Shown piece by piece: positions 14,202-22,399 of a stretch of 64,000 nt of DNA. Source of the stretch: UBA6244 sp965140775 (GTDB taxonomy: Bacteria > Bacteroidota > Bacteroidia > Bacteroidales > F082); assembly GCA_965140775.1 (NCBI GenBank), contig OZ223471.1:3720001-3784000 (forward strand). Reading direction: 5' to 3'. The notes beneath the pieces are model-generated. The model was given only the letters and a program-made list of their open reading frames with translations. It did not search any database and had not been told where the DNA came from. How positions within the stretch are numbered: the stretch's first letter is position 1; each line of letters starts with the position of its first letter. The translations under genes and the position numbers were made by a program.

Positions 14202-14591
14202 ATGGATAATCAATGGATTGGAATTATTGGAGGCGTGCTGGCCATCGGAGGCTCGCTGTTCTTGCTGTTGGGTTCCATTGGGCTGATTCGCATGCCCGAT
14301 GCCTACAACCGAATTCAGGCCGGAACCAAAGCCTCAACGCTTGGAACCATACTCTCGCTGGCCGGGTTGTTTTTTATTTACCCCGATTGGTTTGGTAAAT
14401 TATTGATATTGATACTCTTTGTCATGATTACCAACCCTGTTTCGTCGCATGTGTTGGCTCGTGCAGCCTATTATACCAAGGTGCCTCTCACCAAAATCAC
14501 CAAGGTGGATAAGCTGAAAGACGCCATTGAAATGGATGAGTCGCGCAAAGCTCACCTAAAAAAAGTACGTATCAATAAAGAGGAGGAATAA
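14202..14591 (+). CDS. MrpG/MbhC-type antiporter-module subunit
   Basis: 129 residues with three membrane helices in the first 95 residues and a charged cytoplasmic tail. The G-S-I-G-L-I-R-M-P-D-A-Y-N-R-I-Q segment is the signature of MrpG/MnhG (PhaG), equal to subunit C of MBH/MBS complexes. It is 10 bases from the previous gene and 2 bases from the next. Confidence 0.9.
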   Translation: MDNQWIGIIGGVLAIGGSLFLLLGSIGLIRMPDAYNRIQAGTKASTLGTILSLAGLFFIYPDWFGKLLILILFVMITNPVSSHVLARAAYYTKVPLTKITKVDKLKDAIEMDESRKAHLKKVRINKEEE

Positions 14592-14593
14592 CC

Positions 14594-14836
14594 ATGTTTA
14601 TTGCCATCGCCATCATACTTGGAATCGTCAGCATCACGGGTGCTGTGGTTGCCATTCACAACCAAAAACTGTCGGTTGCTGTTATCGCGTCCGGATTGGT
14701 TAGTTTAACCGCCTCGGTACTGTTTTTACTGCTGGCAGCTCCTGATGTGGCGCTCACAGAAGCCTCCATCGGCAGTGGGCTCACCACCATCATTTTCTTT
14801 TATGCACTGAATAAAATTCGTCAGAATCATGATTAA
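14594..14836 (+). CDS. MbhD-type (DUF4040) membrane subunit
   Basis: 80 residues with about three membrane helices and the segment A-A-P-D-V-A-L-T-E-A-S-I-G-S-G-L. In Mrp systems this sequence is found in the C-terminal extension of MrpA; in MBH/MBS-type complexes it is the separate subunit D. The conserved acidic residues of D-V-A-L-T-E-A lie in the membrane and are thought to line the ion path. It overlaps the next gene by 8 bases. Confidence 0.87.
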   Translation: MFIAIAIILGIVSITGAVVAIHNQKLSVAVIASGLVSLTASVLFLLLAAPDVALTEASIGSGLTTIIFFYALNKIRQNHD

Positions 14837-15536
14837 AAAACTTTTAATAGTGGGATTGCTGGCAGGCCTGGGATTGATATTTTTCAATTTATTTCAATCC
14901 TATCACCAGACGACTTCCCTCAACAAACTGGGAGCGTACTACGCCGAAAACGGACCAAGCGAAGTGGGTGCTGCCAACCTGGTATCTGCCATTGTGGTAA
15001 CCTATCGTGGACTCGATACCCTGGGCGAAGTAACCATATTGTTTTTAACCGCCGCCATTATCGGATTTGTATTGAAATTGAACAAAGAAGACAAAATCCC
15101 CGACAGGCCTGTTCGGGCGGCCAGTGAATTGCTTACCTCGTCGGCTCAGGTAATTGTGCCGGTGATTTTCCTGGTAGGTATTTACATTTTCATCAACGGA
15201 CATCTTACCCCCGGGGGAGGATTTCAGGGAGGTGCAGTGATTGCTTCCGGCGTACTGCTCATGCTGTTGGCCAATCCGCGTTTGGAAATCAGTCATAAAC
15301 TGGTTGGGTTCATCGAAAGCATTTCAGGTATTTCCTTTGTGGTTATAGGTGTTCTGGGTGTTTTGCTGGCAGGTGGATTTCTGGACAACCACATCCTACC
15401 GTTGGGAACCTTCGGCACATTGCTGAGCGCCGGAGCCATCCCACTCATCTACATCTTCATCGGGCTTAAGGTGGGTTCGGAGCTTTCAAACATCATCGGA
15501 ACCATTTCGGTAAGTCAAAACGAAAAAAACAGCTGA
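14829..15536 (+). CDS. Fused MbhE-MrpB/MbhF-type membrane subunit
   Basis: 235 residues. The first ~90 residues have two helices and the segment N-L-V-S-A-I-V-V-T-Y-R-G-L-D-T-L-G-E, which is the MbhE part (end of MrpA in Mrp systems). From about residue 100 it is an MrpB/MnhB domain with four helices and G-H-L-T-P-G-G-G-F-Q-G-G. In the archaeal complexes these are separate subunits E and F, so here one gene appears to cover both. It overlaps the gene before it and ends 2 bases before the next. Confidence 0.85.
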   Translation: MIKKLLIVGLLAGLGLIFFNLFQSYHQTTSLNKLGAYYAENGPSEVGAANLVSAIVVTYRGLDTLGEVTILFLTAAIIGFVLKLNKEDKIPDRPVRAASELLTSSAQVIVPVIFLVGIYIFINGHLTPGGGFQGGAVIASGVLLMLLANPRLEISHKLVGFIESISGISFVVIGVLGVLLAGGFLDNHILPLGTFGTLLSAGAIPLIYIFIGLKVGSELSNIIGTISVSQNEKNS

Positions 15537-15538
15537 TC

Positions 15539-15892
15539 ATGGAATATGTCATTCTCATAACCGGATTTCTCCTGATGCTTGTAGGGCTTTGGGGAATCCT
15601 TACCCAGAAAAACCTGATAAAGATAATCATCGGATTCACGGTTTTCGATACAGGAATCAACGTGGTAATGGTAAGCATTGGCTACCTGAAAGGAAAAACT
15701 GCACCTATTTTAGATGTCATTTCCGTAAAAGATGCCGCCAAAAGTATCGTGGATCCCGTGCCTCAGGCACTGGTACTCACCGCTATCGTTATTGGTTTGG
15801 GAGTTACCGCCCTCATGCTGGTATATGCACTCAAACTCTATCAGGAAAAGAAATCACTCAATATCAACAATTTTAAAGATTTAAAATGGTAG
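15539..15892 (+). CDS. MrpC/NuoK-like membrane subunit
   Basis: 117 residues with three membrane helices, related to MrpC/MnhC, MbhG and complex I NuoK. The segments G-L-W-G-I-L-T-Q-K-N-L-I-K-I-I-I-G and P-V-P-Q-A-L-V-L-T-A-I-V-I-G are typical. This small subunit packs against the antiporter subunit in Mrp, MBH and complex I. It overlaps the start of the following large gene by 7 bases. Confidence 0.9.
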   Translation: MEYVILITGFLLMLVGLWGILTQKNLIKIIIGFTVFDTGINVVMVSIGYLKGKTAPILDVISVKDAAKSIVDPVPQALVLTAIVIGLGVTALMLVYALKLYQEKKSLNINNFKDLKW

Positions 15893-18800
15893 GACCGATA
15901 TACATAATTGCAGTAGGATTGGGTCTGGCGTTTCTGCTCGGACTCATGAAAAGTTCGATGAAAGGACTTGCCAGTCTGGTCATGTTGGGAGGTTTGGCTT
16001 TTATGACCTTTGTTTCAGGTCAGTGGTTATACGAGTTTATGGTGAACCACCGTGCCACCGAAATGATTATGACCGCCGGATTCACCCCACCCTATTCTAT
16101 CAACCTTCAGATGGGTTACACTGAAGCAGTTCTTACCCTGATGATCAACGTGATTGGATTGCTGGGCGGTTTGTATTTGCTGGATTCTCTTAAAAAGACC
16201 GGCATCAACAGTATGGCCGTATTGCTGGTATTCGTCATGAGTTTGAACGTGATTGTGATGACACGGGATATCTTCAACCTGTTTGTTTTCCTGGAAATCA
16301 GCAGCATTGCTACCGCAGGATTGATTTTACTCGACCATGAAAAAAACGCCTTCCAGGCCGGCATGAAATACCTCATCGCCACAGGGATTGTTTCCGGGTT
16401 GTTTTTAATAGGTATCATCTTTGGCTATTATTTCGCCGGATCATTAAATATGGACGACTTGATTGGCGCCCGCATGATGGGCATCAAAGGTGGAGCCGCC
16501 GCCATTTTTATCATCTACGTTTCGGTTATTCTTGAACTGAAACCTTTTCCGGCCAACGGATGGGGCATCGATGTATATACTGCGGCCAACCCCGGATTCA
16601 GCGCTTTGATTTCGGCGGGCACTGCCACAGCCGGTTTGTATGTGGCCTATAAACTTTTACCTCTGGGCGGTGCAGGATGGTTGCCCTATTTTACCATCAT
16701 TGGTGCCATCACCTTTATCGGTTCCAACCTGATGGGAACCCGTCAATCCAATCCCAACCGACTTCTTGGATATTCGTCTATCAGTCAGGTAGGCCTTTTA
16801 TTGATGGTGCTGGGATTGAGCAATCAGTTGGGCGAAAACATGACCCTCATTGCTTTCAGTATCCTCATAAGCCACTATGCCGCCAAAGCCGGACTTTTCT
16901 GGCTGTCGGGCATTGTGAAGTCTGACAATCTGGAAGGCTGGTCCATACTCAGAAAACAACCTTTCATGTTGTTCCTGTTCGGCACCTTTATCTTTGCCCT
17001 GATTGGTTTCCCCCCATTCCCTTCATTCTTCGGAAAATGGCAACTCATCATGGCATTGGCCACCCATCAAAGTTATGGCTGGATGCTTGCCATCCTTGTG
17101 GGTTCTTTTGTGGAAGCTATTTATTTGTTCAAATGGCTGGGTATGGCCATTAAACTGGAGGTGCCTAAAAATGCCATCGTCGATTTCCAATGGAACAAAT
17201 ACCTGCCCATATTTTTAATGGGCGTGGTATTGTACTTTTTCGGACTGTACATTACCCCGATGGTTGAAGGAGGCATGTACATCAACATGTTGCCGTTGGC
17301 TTTCATTTTTGTTCTTTTCGCACTCGATTTTCTGCCTGTATATATCAAGAACACCATTTCCATTGCCGGAATCATCTGGTACATGGTGGATTTGTTTCCC
17401 CGATTGGAAAACGATTTGATGCGTCAGATTTTTGCCGGAATCTTTTTGGGAGGGGCTGTTTTGACCCTCATGGCAGGATACAATAAAAAAGGTACCCGCC
17501 CCGGATTTTATCCCATGGCCTTGATGATGTTTGCCGGTTTGGTTGGTTTAATTGAATCGAACAGCATGCTGGAATTTTTCTTTAGCTGGGAAATCATGAC
17601 GGCCGGTTCGTATTTTTTGATCATTCGCGGAAAACGCTCCATGCCCCATGGATACAGCTACATGTTGTTTAGCATTGGAGGTGCCTATGCCATCCTGTTT
17701 GGATTTGCATTGGCATACGCTTCCGGATTGGATAGTTCCATCATGGCTTTGGGAAACATTACCCAAATGGCTACGCTGGCTTATAGCCTGCTCGCCGTTG
17801 GCTTCATGACAAAAACTGCTTCTTTAGGATTACATATATGGTTGCCCGGCGCACACGGTGAAGCCGAGAGCGATGTGTCGCCCATGGTTTCTGCCATCTT
17901 GCTCAAAGCCGGTGTTTTCGGACTGATGTTGCTCTTCCTTTACATGGGAACAGGTACCGAAGGCGGCGACAAGTTGCTGTATGTATTGGGTTGGGTAGGT
18001 GCGCTCACCACACTGGCAGGTAACCTGGGGGCTGTTTTTCAGGAAGATGCCAAACGTCTGCTCGCATATTCGAGTATCGGGCAATTGGGATATATCCTGT
18101 TCGCCATCAGCATTATGACCCAATTGGGATGGCTTGCCGGATTTACCTACACCATCAACCACTTTATGTTTAAGGCCATCCTCTTCCTTGTAATTGGCGG
18201 TATCGTGGTAAAACTGGGCACACACAACATGTACGAAATGGGTGGTATGATTAAAAAAATGCCCTTTTCGTTCATTGCCGTGTTGATTTCCATCATCGTG
18301 ATTGGTGGTATTCCTCCCCTCTCAGGATTTGCCGGCAAATGGTTGTTTTATCATGCCGTCATCCAAAAAGGATGGTATTTCCAGGGGGCGGTGATATTTT
18401 TTGCCGGAATCGTGGCCTTCCTGTATCTGTTCAAACTGATTCACTCGGTTTTCCTCGGACAGCTTAAGGACAACCACCGCAACATGAAAGAGATAAGTGC
18501 CTGGATACTTATTCCGTCGTATATTCTCATCGTAGGCATCATGATTTTCTCCGCTTTCCCACAATATGTACTGCAACCCATTGGCAACATGCTTTCCGTA
18601 TATTTTCCAGAAAGCCTGCATTGGGAAGGAACCAAAGCCTATACCGCACTTGGTTACTGGGATGGCACCACCATCATGATTGTGGTGATGACCGCCTTTG
18701 CCTTGCTGTTGGGATGGTTGGTATTGATGAGTAAAAAAATCAAGAAAATCGGACAGTTCAACATTGTATATGCTGCCGAACGACCCTATCGTCCTGAAAC

Positions 18801-19017
18801 CACCCATGTTTCATACAATATTTATGCAGGTTACAAAAAGGCCCTCGGATTTTTGGTAACTCCCGTGGTGGAAGCATTTTGGGAAAGTATGAGCAACTTG
18901 CTCCTCGAGTTTGCCGGATGGTTGAGAAGAATATACAGTGGCAACATGCAGAACTATGCGCTGCACGTGGTATTGTTCATCGTTGTGTTTTATTTAATTG
19001 CATTGGGAGGATTTTAA
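15886..19017 (+). CDS. Double antiporter subunit: two MrpD/NuoN-like domains fused (MbxH-MbxH' type)
   Basis: 1043 residues, twice the usual ~500 of MrpD/NuoL/M/N proteins. Residues ~1-480 form one 14-helix antiporter-like unit, whose mid-part reads L-K-P-F-P-A-N-G-W-G-I-D-V-Y in place of the usual H-x-W-L-P motif. Residues ~500-960 form a second, more canonical one with K-T-A-S-L-G-L-H-I-W-L-P-G-A-H and the following S-A-I-L-L-K-A-G. The C-terminal ~80 residues add one more helix. MBH has one such subunit and archaeal MBS has two (H and H'), so two pumping units per complex are predicted. I see no stop or frameshift at the junction, so this is a true fusion. Confidence 0.9.
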   Translation: MVGPIYIIAVGLGLAFLLGLMKSSMKGLASLVMLGGLAFMTFVSGQWLYEFMVNHRATEMIMTAGFTPPYSINLQMGYTEAVLTLMINVIGLLGGLYLLDSLKKTGINSMAVLLVFVMSLNVIVMTRDIFNLFVFLEISSIATAGLILLDHEKNAFQAGMKYLIATGIVSGLFLIGIIFGYYFAGSLNMDDLIGARMMGIKGGAAAIFIIYVSVILELKPFPANGWGIDVYTAANPGFSALISAGTATAGLYVAYKLLPLGGAGWLPYFTIIGAITFIGSNLMGTRQSNPNRLLGYSSISQVGLLLMVLGLSNQLGENMTLIAFSILISHYAAKAGLFWLSGIVKSDNLEGWSILRKQPFMLFLFGTFIFALIGFPPFPSFFGKWQLIMALATHQSYGWMLAILVGSFVEAIYLFKWLGMAIKLEVPKNAIVDFQWNKYLPIFLMGVVLYFFGLYITPMVEGGMYINMLPLAFIFVLFALDFLPVYIKNTISIAGIIWYMVDLFPRLENDLMRQIFAGIFLGGAVLTLMAGYNKKGTRPGFYPMALMMFAGLVGLIESNSMLEFFFSWEIMTAGSYFLIIRGKRSMPHGYSYMLFSIGGAYAILFGFALAYASGLDSSIMALGNITQMATLAYSLLAVGFMTKTASLGLHIWLPGAHGEAESDVSPMVSAILLKAGVFGLMLLFLYMGTGTEGGDKLLYVLGWVGALTTLAGNLGAVFQEDAKRLLAYSSIGQLGYILFAISIMTQLGWLAGFTYTINHFMFKAILFLVIGGIVVKLGTHNMYEMGGMIKKMPFSFIAVLISIIVIGGIPPLSGFAGKWLFYHAVIQKGWYFQGAVIFFAGIVAFLYLFKLIHSVFLGQLKDNHRNMKEISAWILIPSYILIVGIMIFSAFPQYVLQPIGNMLSVYFPESLHWEGTKAYTALGYWDGTTIMIVVMTAFALLLGWLVLMSKKIKKIGQFNIVYAAERPYRPETTHVSYNIYAGYKKALGFLVTPVVEAFWESMSNLLLEFAGWLRRIYSGNMQNYALHVVLFIVVFYLIALGGF

Positions 19018-19926
19018 ATGGATTATAGCATCACAAAATTTCTGTGGACCCTGTTGGGTTTGTTTATCGTAACCAACTGGGGCATGTTGATGAGCTCCAC
19101 CATGCGAAGGATTGGCGCTCGTGTTTCAGGCCGTTTTGGCATTCCATGGTACCAACCGTGGATTGATTTAACCAAATTGTACTCCTTAAAATCGCAGGTG
19201 AGTCATGGTGCCATGTTTTTCCTGGGACCCGTATTCAGACTCATGGGCGGAGTGGGTATCTTTTTGTTTCTGCCCATGGTTTACGGTTCTGAGCATTGGT
19301 CGAACTATTCCTTTTCGGGCGACCTCATTTTGATTCTGTATTTTCAGTTTTTTGGTATGCTGGGCATGGCTTTGGGTGCCGGCGAAGGCGGTCACCCCTA
19401 TTCGGCCATTGGTATCAGCCGCGGATTGTCGCAGTTTACCACCATTGAGGTGCCCATGACATTGGCTGTAATTTCCCTCGCCATACAGTATCAAACGCTG
19501 TCCATTTCGGATATTGTGGCTGCGCAACAGGGAGGATTCCTCCACTGGACCCTGTGGACCAATCCTTTGGCAACAGCCGCTGCCATGCTTTCATTGCTTG
19601 GAGCGTTCGGACATTCACCCTTCAACCTGGTAAAAGCCCCCAACGAAATCCCCATCGGACCACCCACCGAATTTCATGGCGTATTTCTGGGTGTATTGCG
19701 TACCAACTCTGCCATATTGCACGTAGCCGAAGCTGCCCTGTTCATGAACCTGTTTTTTGGAGGTGCAGGCAGCTGGTTTGAACTGATTATCAAAACATTC
19801 CTTATATACTTCTGGTCGGTATTCGTAGGTACGGTATTCCCCCGATTCAGAATTGAACAAAGTGTTCGTTGGTTCTTAAAAGTCCCCACCATACTGGGAA
19901 TTTTAGCCATTATCATCTTTTTATAA
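19018..19926 (+). CDS. NuoH/MbhM-like membrane subunit linking arms
   Basis: 302 residues with about eight membrane helices, a member of the complex I ND1/NuoH family and of MBH/MBS subunit M. Typical segments are G-R-F-G-I-P-W-Y-Q-P-W-I-D, the loop with A-L-G-A-G-E-G-G-H-P-Y, and S-P-F-N-L-V-K-A-P-N-E-I with its acidic residues facing the peripheral arm. The subunit forms the junction between the redox arm and the pumping arm. The ATG touches the stop of the preceding gene with no spacer. Confidence 0.9.
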   Translation: MDYSITKFLWTLLGLFIVTNWGMLMSSTMRRIGARVSGRFGIPWYQPWIDLTKLYSLKSQVSHGAMFFLGPVFRLMGGVGIFLFLPMVYGSEHWSNYSFSGDLILILYFQFFGMLGMALGAGEGGHPYSAIGISRGLSQFTTIEVPMTLAVISLAIQYQTLSISDIVAAQQGGFLHWTLWTNPLATAAAMLSLLGAFGHSPFNLVKAPNEIPIGPPTEFHGVFLGVLRTNSAILHVAEAALFMNLFFGGAGSWFELIIKTFLIYFWSVFVGTVFPRFRIEQSVRWFLKVPTILGILAIIIFL

Positions 19927-19927
19927 T

Positions 19928-20620
19928 ATGGAACAAGAAAAGAAACCCCAAGATACACCGGTTGTGAAAGCTAAAAACTTCATTGCTCCGGAAAACGAAA
20001 AACGGTCGGTAACCGCTCCTGATGGCAGCATCATCGAAATCGACCCCATCAAAGATTATTTCTGTCAGGATCGACCTGAGGAATACAAGGTGCACTCGGG
20101 TGCCGTGGAGAAATTCCTGAACTGGGCACGTGCCGAAAGCCTTTGGGTACTCGGATTTGGCACCGGTTGCGGCAGCATCGAGATTCCGCCTTTGGTAACT
20201 CCCCGTTTCGATATGTACCGTTACGGTGTACAAATGCGCCCCACCCCACGTCAATCGAATGTGTTCATCATCTCGGGTTACCTTTCGGTAAAAACCCTGA
20301 AACGCGCCATCCGCAGTTACGAACAAATGCCCAGCCCCAAATACATCATCGCTTTGGGAAGTTGCACCATCAACGGAGGTATGTATTGGGATAGCTACAA
20401 CACCATCAACCGACTGGATCACTACATGCCTGTGGATGTGTACATTGCAGGTTGTATGCCTCGTCCCGAAGCGCTTCTGGCAGGGTTTGGCAAACTGAAG
20501 GAACTGATCAAAGCCGGAAAAGCTGAAAAAGCCAACGAGTATATCCGCAACCTGGATTGGTACAAAGCCAATCAGAAAAAGATTATCAAAGACTGGAACA
20601 TGCCCGATTATAACTGGTAA
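19928..20620 (+). CDS. NuoB/MbxJ-like proximal cluster subunit with altered Cys set
   Basis: 230 residues with the NuoB / [NiFe]-hydrogenase small-subunit-like fold that carries the proximal [4Fe-4S] cluster. Ligand motifs are G-T-G-C-G-S-I-E (Cys81), L-G-S-C-T-I-N-G-G (Cys146) and A-G-C-M-P-R-P-E-A (Cys176). Complex I has a Cys-Cys pair and hydrogenases have C-x2-C at the first motif; here only one Cys is left, and the only other Cys of the protein is Cys46, outside the conserved fold. A three-Cys, site-differentiated cluster is what was described for the sulfur-reducing archaeal MBS, where it is the catalytic site. Assignment of that chemistry here is inference. Confidence 0.88.
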   Translation: MEQEKKPQDTPVVKAKNFIAPENEKRSVTAPDGSIIEIDPIKDYFCQDRPEEYKVHSGAVEKFLNWARAESLWVLGFGTGCGSIEIPPLVTPRFDMYRYGVQMRPTPRQSNVFIISGYLSVKTLKRAIRSYEQMPSPKYIIALGSCTINGGMYWDSYNTINRLDHYMPVDVYIAGCMPRPEALLAGFGKLKELIKAGKAEKANEYIRNLDWYKANQKKIIKDWNMPDYNW

Positions 20621-20631
20621 TAACAAGAACT

Positions 20632-21159
20632 ATGCAAGAACTTATTCAAGATATCGAATCAAGATTTCCCATTTCAGCCACCGAAAAAAGGCGTGATAAC
20701 CTGTATTTTGTCACCGTTGCAAAAGAGCAGGCCGTTTCGTTGGTCACCCATTTGCGCGACTACAAAGGCTATTCGGTACTCACATTGCTCACCGCTGCTG
20801 ATTGGATTGAAGACGGTCAGTTTCAATTGACATATCTGCTCAACAATCCCACCACACGAACCGAAATCGGGGTACGTACCATGCTCGATCGCGAACACGC
20901 CACCATGGAAAGTGCCCATCATTTGTGGGAAAGCATTCAAACCTACCAACGTGAGCTAAAAGAAATGTTTGGCATTGATTTTCCGGGAAGTCCCCGCGTT
21001 GATGAAGATTTTATTCTGGAAGGCTGGGACAACATTCCTCCTTACCGGAGAGATTTCGACACCAAGAAATACTCCGAAGAAACCTATTTCCCGCGTCCGG
21101 GACGTGAAACCAACGATCCGGCCACTTACATGAAATCGAAATTATATCCCAACGACTAA
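20632..21159 (+). CDS. NuoC/MbhK-like subunit
   Basis: 175 residues, homologous to the 30-kDa subunit of complex I (NuoC) and to subunit K of MBH/MBS complexes. Recognisable segments are the strand pair with L-T-Y-L-L-N-N, W-E-S-I-Q-T-Y-Q-R-E-L-K-E-M-F-G-I-D-F-P-G (the typical complex I W-x-A-x-x-x-E-R-E-x-x-D-x-x-G-I pattern) and P-P-Y-R-R-D-F. It has no cofactor and scaffolds the large subunit encoded next. It lies 11 bases after the NuoB-like gene. Confidence 0.9.
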   Translation: MQELIQDIESRFPISATEKRRDNLYFVTVAKEQAVSLVTHLRDYKGYSVLTLLTAADWIEDGQFQLTYLLNNPTTRTEIGVRTMLDREHATMESAHHLWESIQTYQRELKEMFGIDFPGSPRVDEDFILEGWDNIPPYRRDFDTKKYSEETYFPRPGRETNDPATYMKSKLYPND

Positions 21160-21170
21160 TTCACCCAAGG

Positions 21171-22364
21171 ATGGACATAAAAAAAATATTTCAACTCAAC
21201 AACGACCGAAGTTCATATCCGGAAATAGGTGAAGATGGCAAACCCATCATCGACCTGTCGAGTCATAAATACTTAAAAATCTGGCAAGGACCGCAACATC
21301 CCGGAGTTACCGGAAACATGTCGCTGGAACTAACCGTGAATGGCGATGAGATTATGGAAGCAAAAACCCATGTGGGATACCTGCATCGGGGTTTTGAAAA
21401 ACTGATGGAACGTCGGAAATTTATTCAATGCTTCCCCACTTGTATCCGAATGTGCGTTGCCGAGCCCGATCCCAATGAATATTTGCTGGCCAGCTGTGTG
21501 GAAGAATTATCGGGAATTGAAGTCCCTGAAATGGCGCAATGGCTGCGCACTCTTGTGCTCGAAATGGCACGTTTGCAAGTGTTGCTGCGTGGTGTTCCCG
21601 GACAAGGTGGCACCTTCGCACTCGGATTGGGATATCAATGGGGAAACTACATCCGCGACCTGATTCTCGATCGTTTCGAAGAACTTACCGGAGGTCGTGT
21701 GTATCACATGTATATCCTTCCCGGCGGCGTACGCGGATTGTTGCCCGACGGTTTTAAAAAACGTATGGAAGAAAACCTCAAACTGGCCGACGAGTTTGTA
21801 AAAAGCATCGACGACCTGATGTACAGCAATTCGGTTTTCAAAAAAAGAGCCAAAGGATTGGCCGTAATTCCAAAGGAATGGGTCGACCGCTACGGCGTTT
21901 ATGGTCCTGCTGCCCGTGCTGCCGGCGTGATGCGTGATGTGCGCAAAACCAACCCATACCTGAAATATGCTGAATTGGATTTTGAACCTTATACCACCAC
22001 CGAAAGCGACGTATATGCCCGCAGCCGGACCCGTTGGTACGATTTGCAAACCACCATCGACCTCATTCGACAGATTATGGCCAAAATGCCCGAAAAAGGT
22101 GAAATTAAAGCCCAAACGCCCAATGTACTCCACTGGAAAATTCCCAAAGGAGAAACCTATGTAAAATGCGAAAGCTCTCGAGGTGAATACGGTATGTACA
22201 TGGTAACCGACGGAAGCGACATGCCCCGCCGTGTAAACCTCAAAGGCCCCAGCTATACCCATGCCAATGTACTGTTGGAGAGATTGTTAATCAACGCCAA
22301 CATTGCCGATACGGCAGGTATCATGGTATCGCTGGCCACCTGTCCCCCCGAAATTGAACGATAG
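21171..22364 (+). CDS. NuoD/MbxL-like large subunit without [NiFe] ligand set
   Basis: 397 residues, homologous to NuoD and to the large subunit of group 4 hydrogenases. The N-terminal G-P-Q-H-P-G motif is present. At the place of the hydrogenase R-x-C-G-x-C motif stands Q-C-F-P-T-C-I-R-M-C (Cys87, Cys91, Cys95), and the C-terminus, D-P-C-x-x-C in hydrogenases, is L-A-T-C-P-P-E-I-E-R with a single Cys391. A complete four-Cys [NiFe] site is therefore absent and hydrogenase activity is unlikely, while the remaining Cys residues set it apart from true complex I. This intermediate state suits an MBS-like enzyme. The spacing to neighbours (11 and 35 bases) indicates one operon. Confidence 0.88.
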   Translation: MDIKKIFQLNNDRSSYPEIGEDGKPIIDLSSHKYLKIWQGPQHPGVTGNMSLELTVNGDEIMEAKTHVGYLHRGFEKLMERRKFIQCFPTCIRMCVAEPDPNEYLLASCVEELSGIEVPEMAQWLRTLVLEMARLQVLLRGVPGQGGTFALGLGYQWGNYIRDLILDRFEELTGGRVYHMYILPGGVRGLLPDGFKKRMEENLKLADEFVKSIDDLMYSNSVFKKRAKGLAVIPKEWVDRYGVYGPAARAAGVMRDVRKTNPYLKYAELDFEPYTTTESDVYARSRTRWYDLQTTIDLIRQIMAKMPEKGEIKAQTPNVLHWKIPKGETYVKCESSRGEYGMYMVTDGSDMPRRVNLKGPSYTHANVLLERLLINANIADTAGIMVSLATCPPEIER

Positions 22365-22399
22365 TATATAATGATTGCCTAAGATAATACAACTGTAAG

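Noticed and set aside
21507..22262. Long minus-strand frame opposite the NuoD-like gene
   Set aside because: The plus strand codes for a conserved complex subunit; the minus frame has no recognisable domain.
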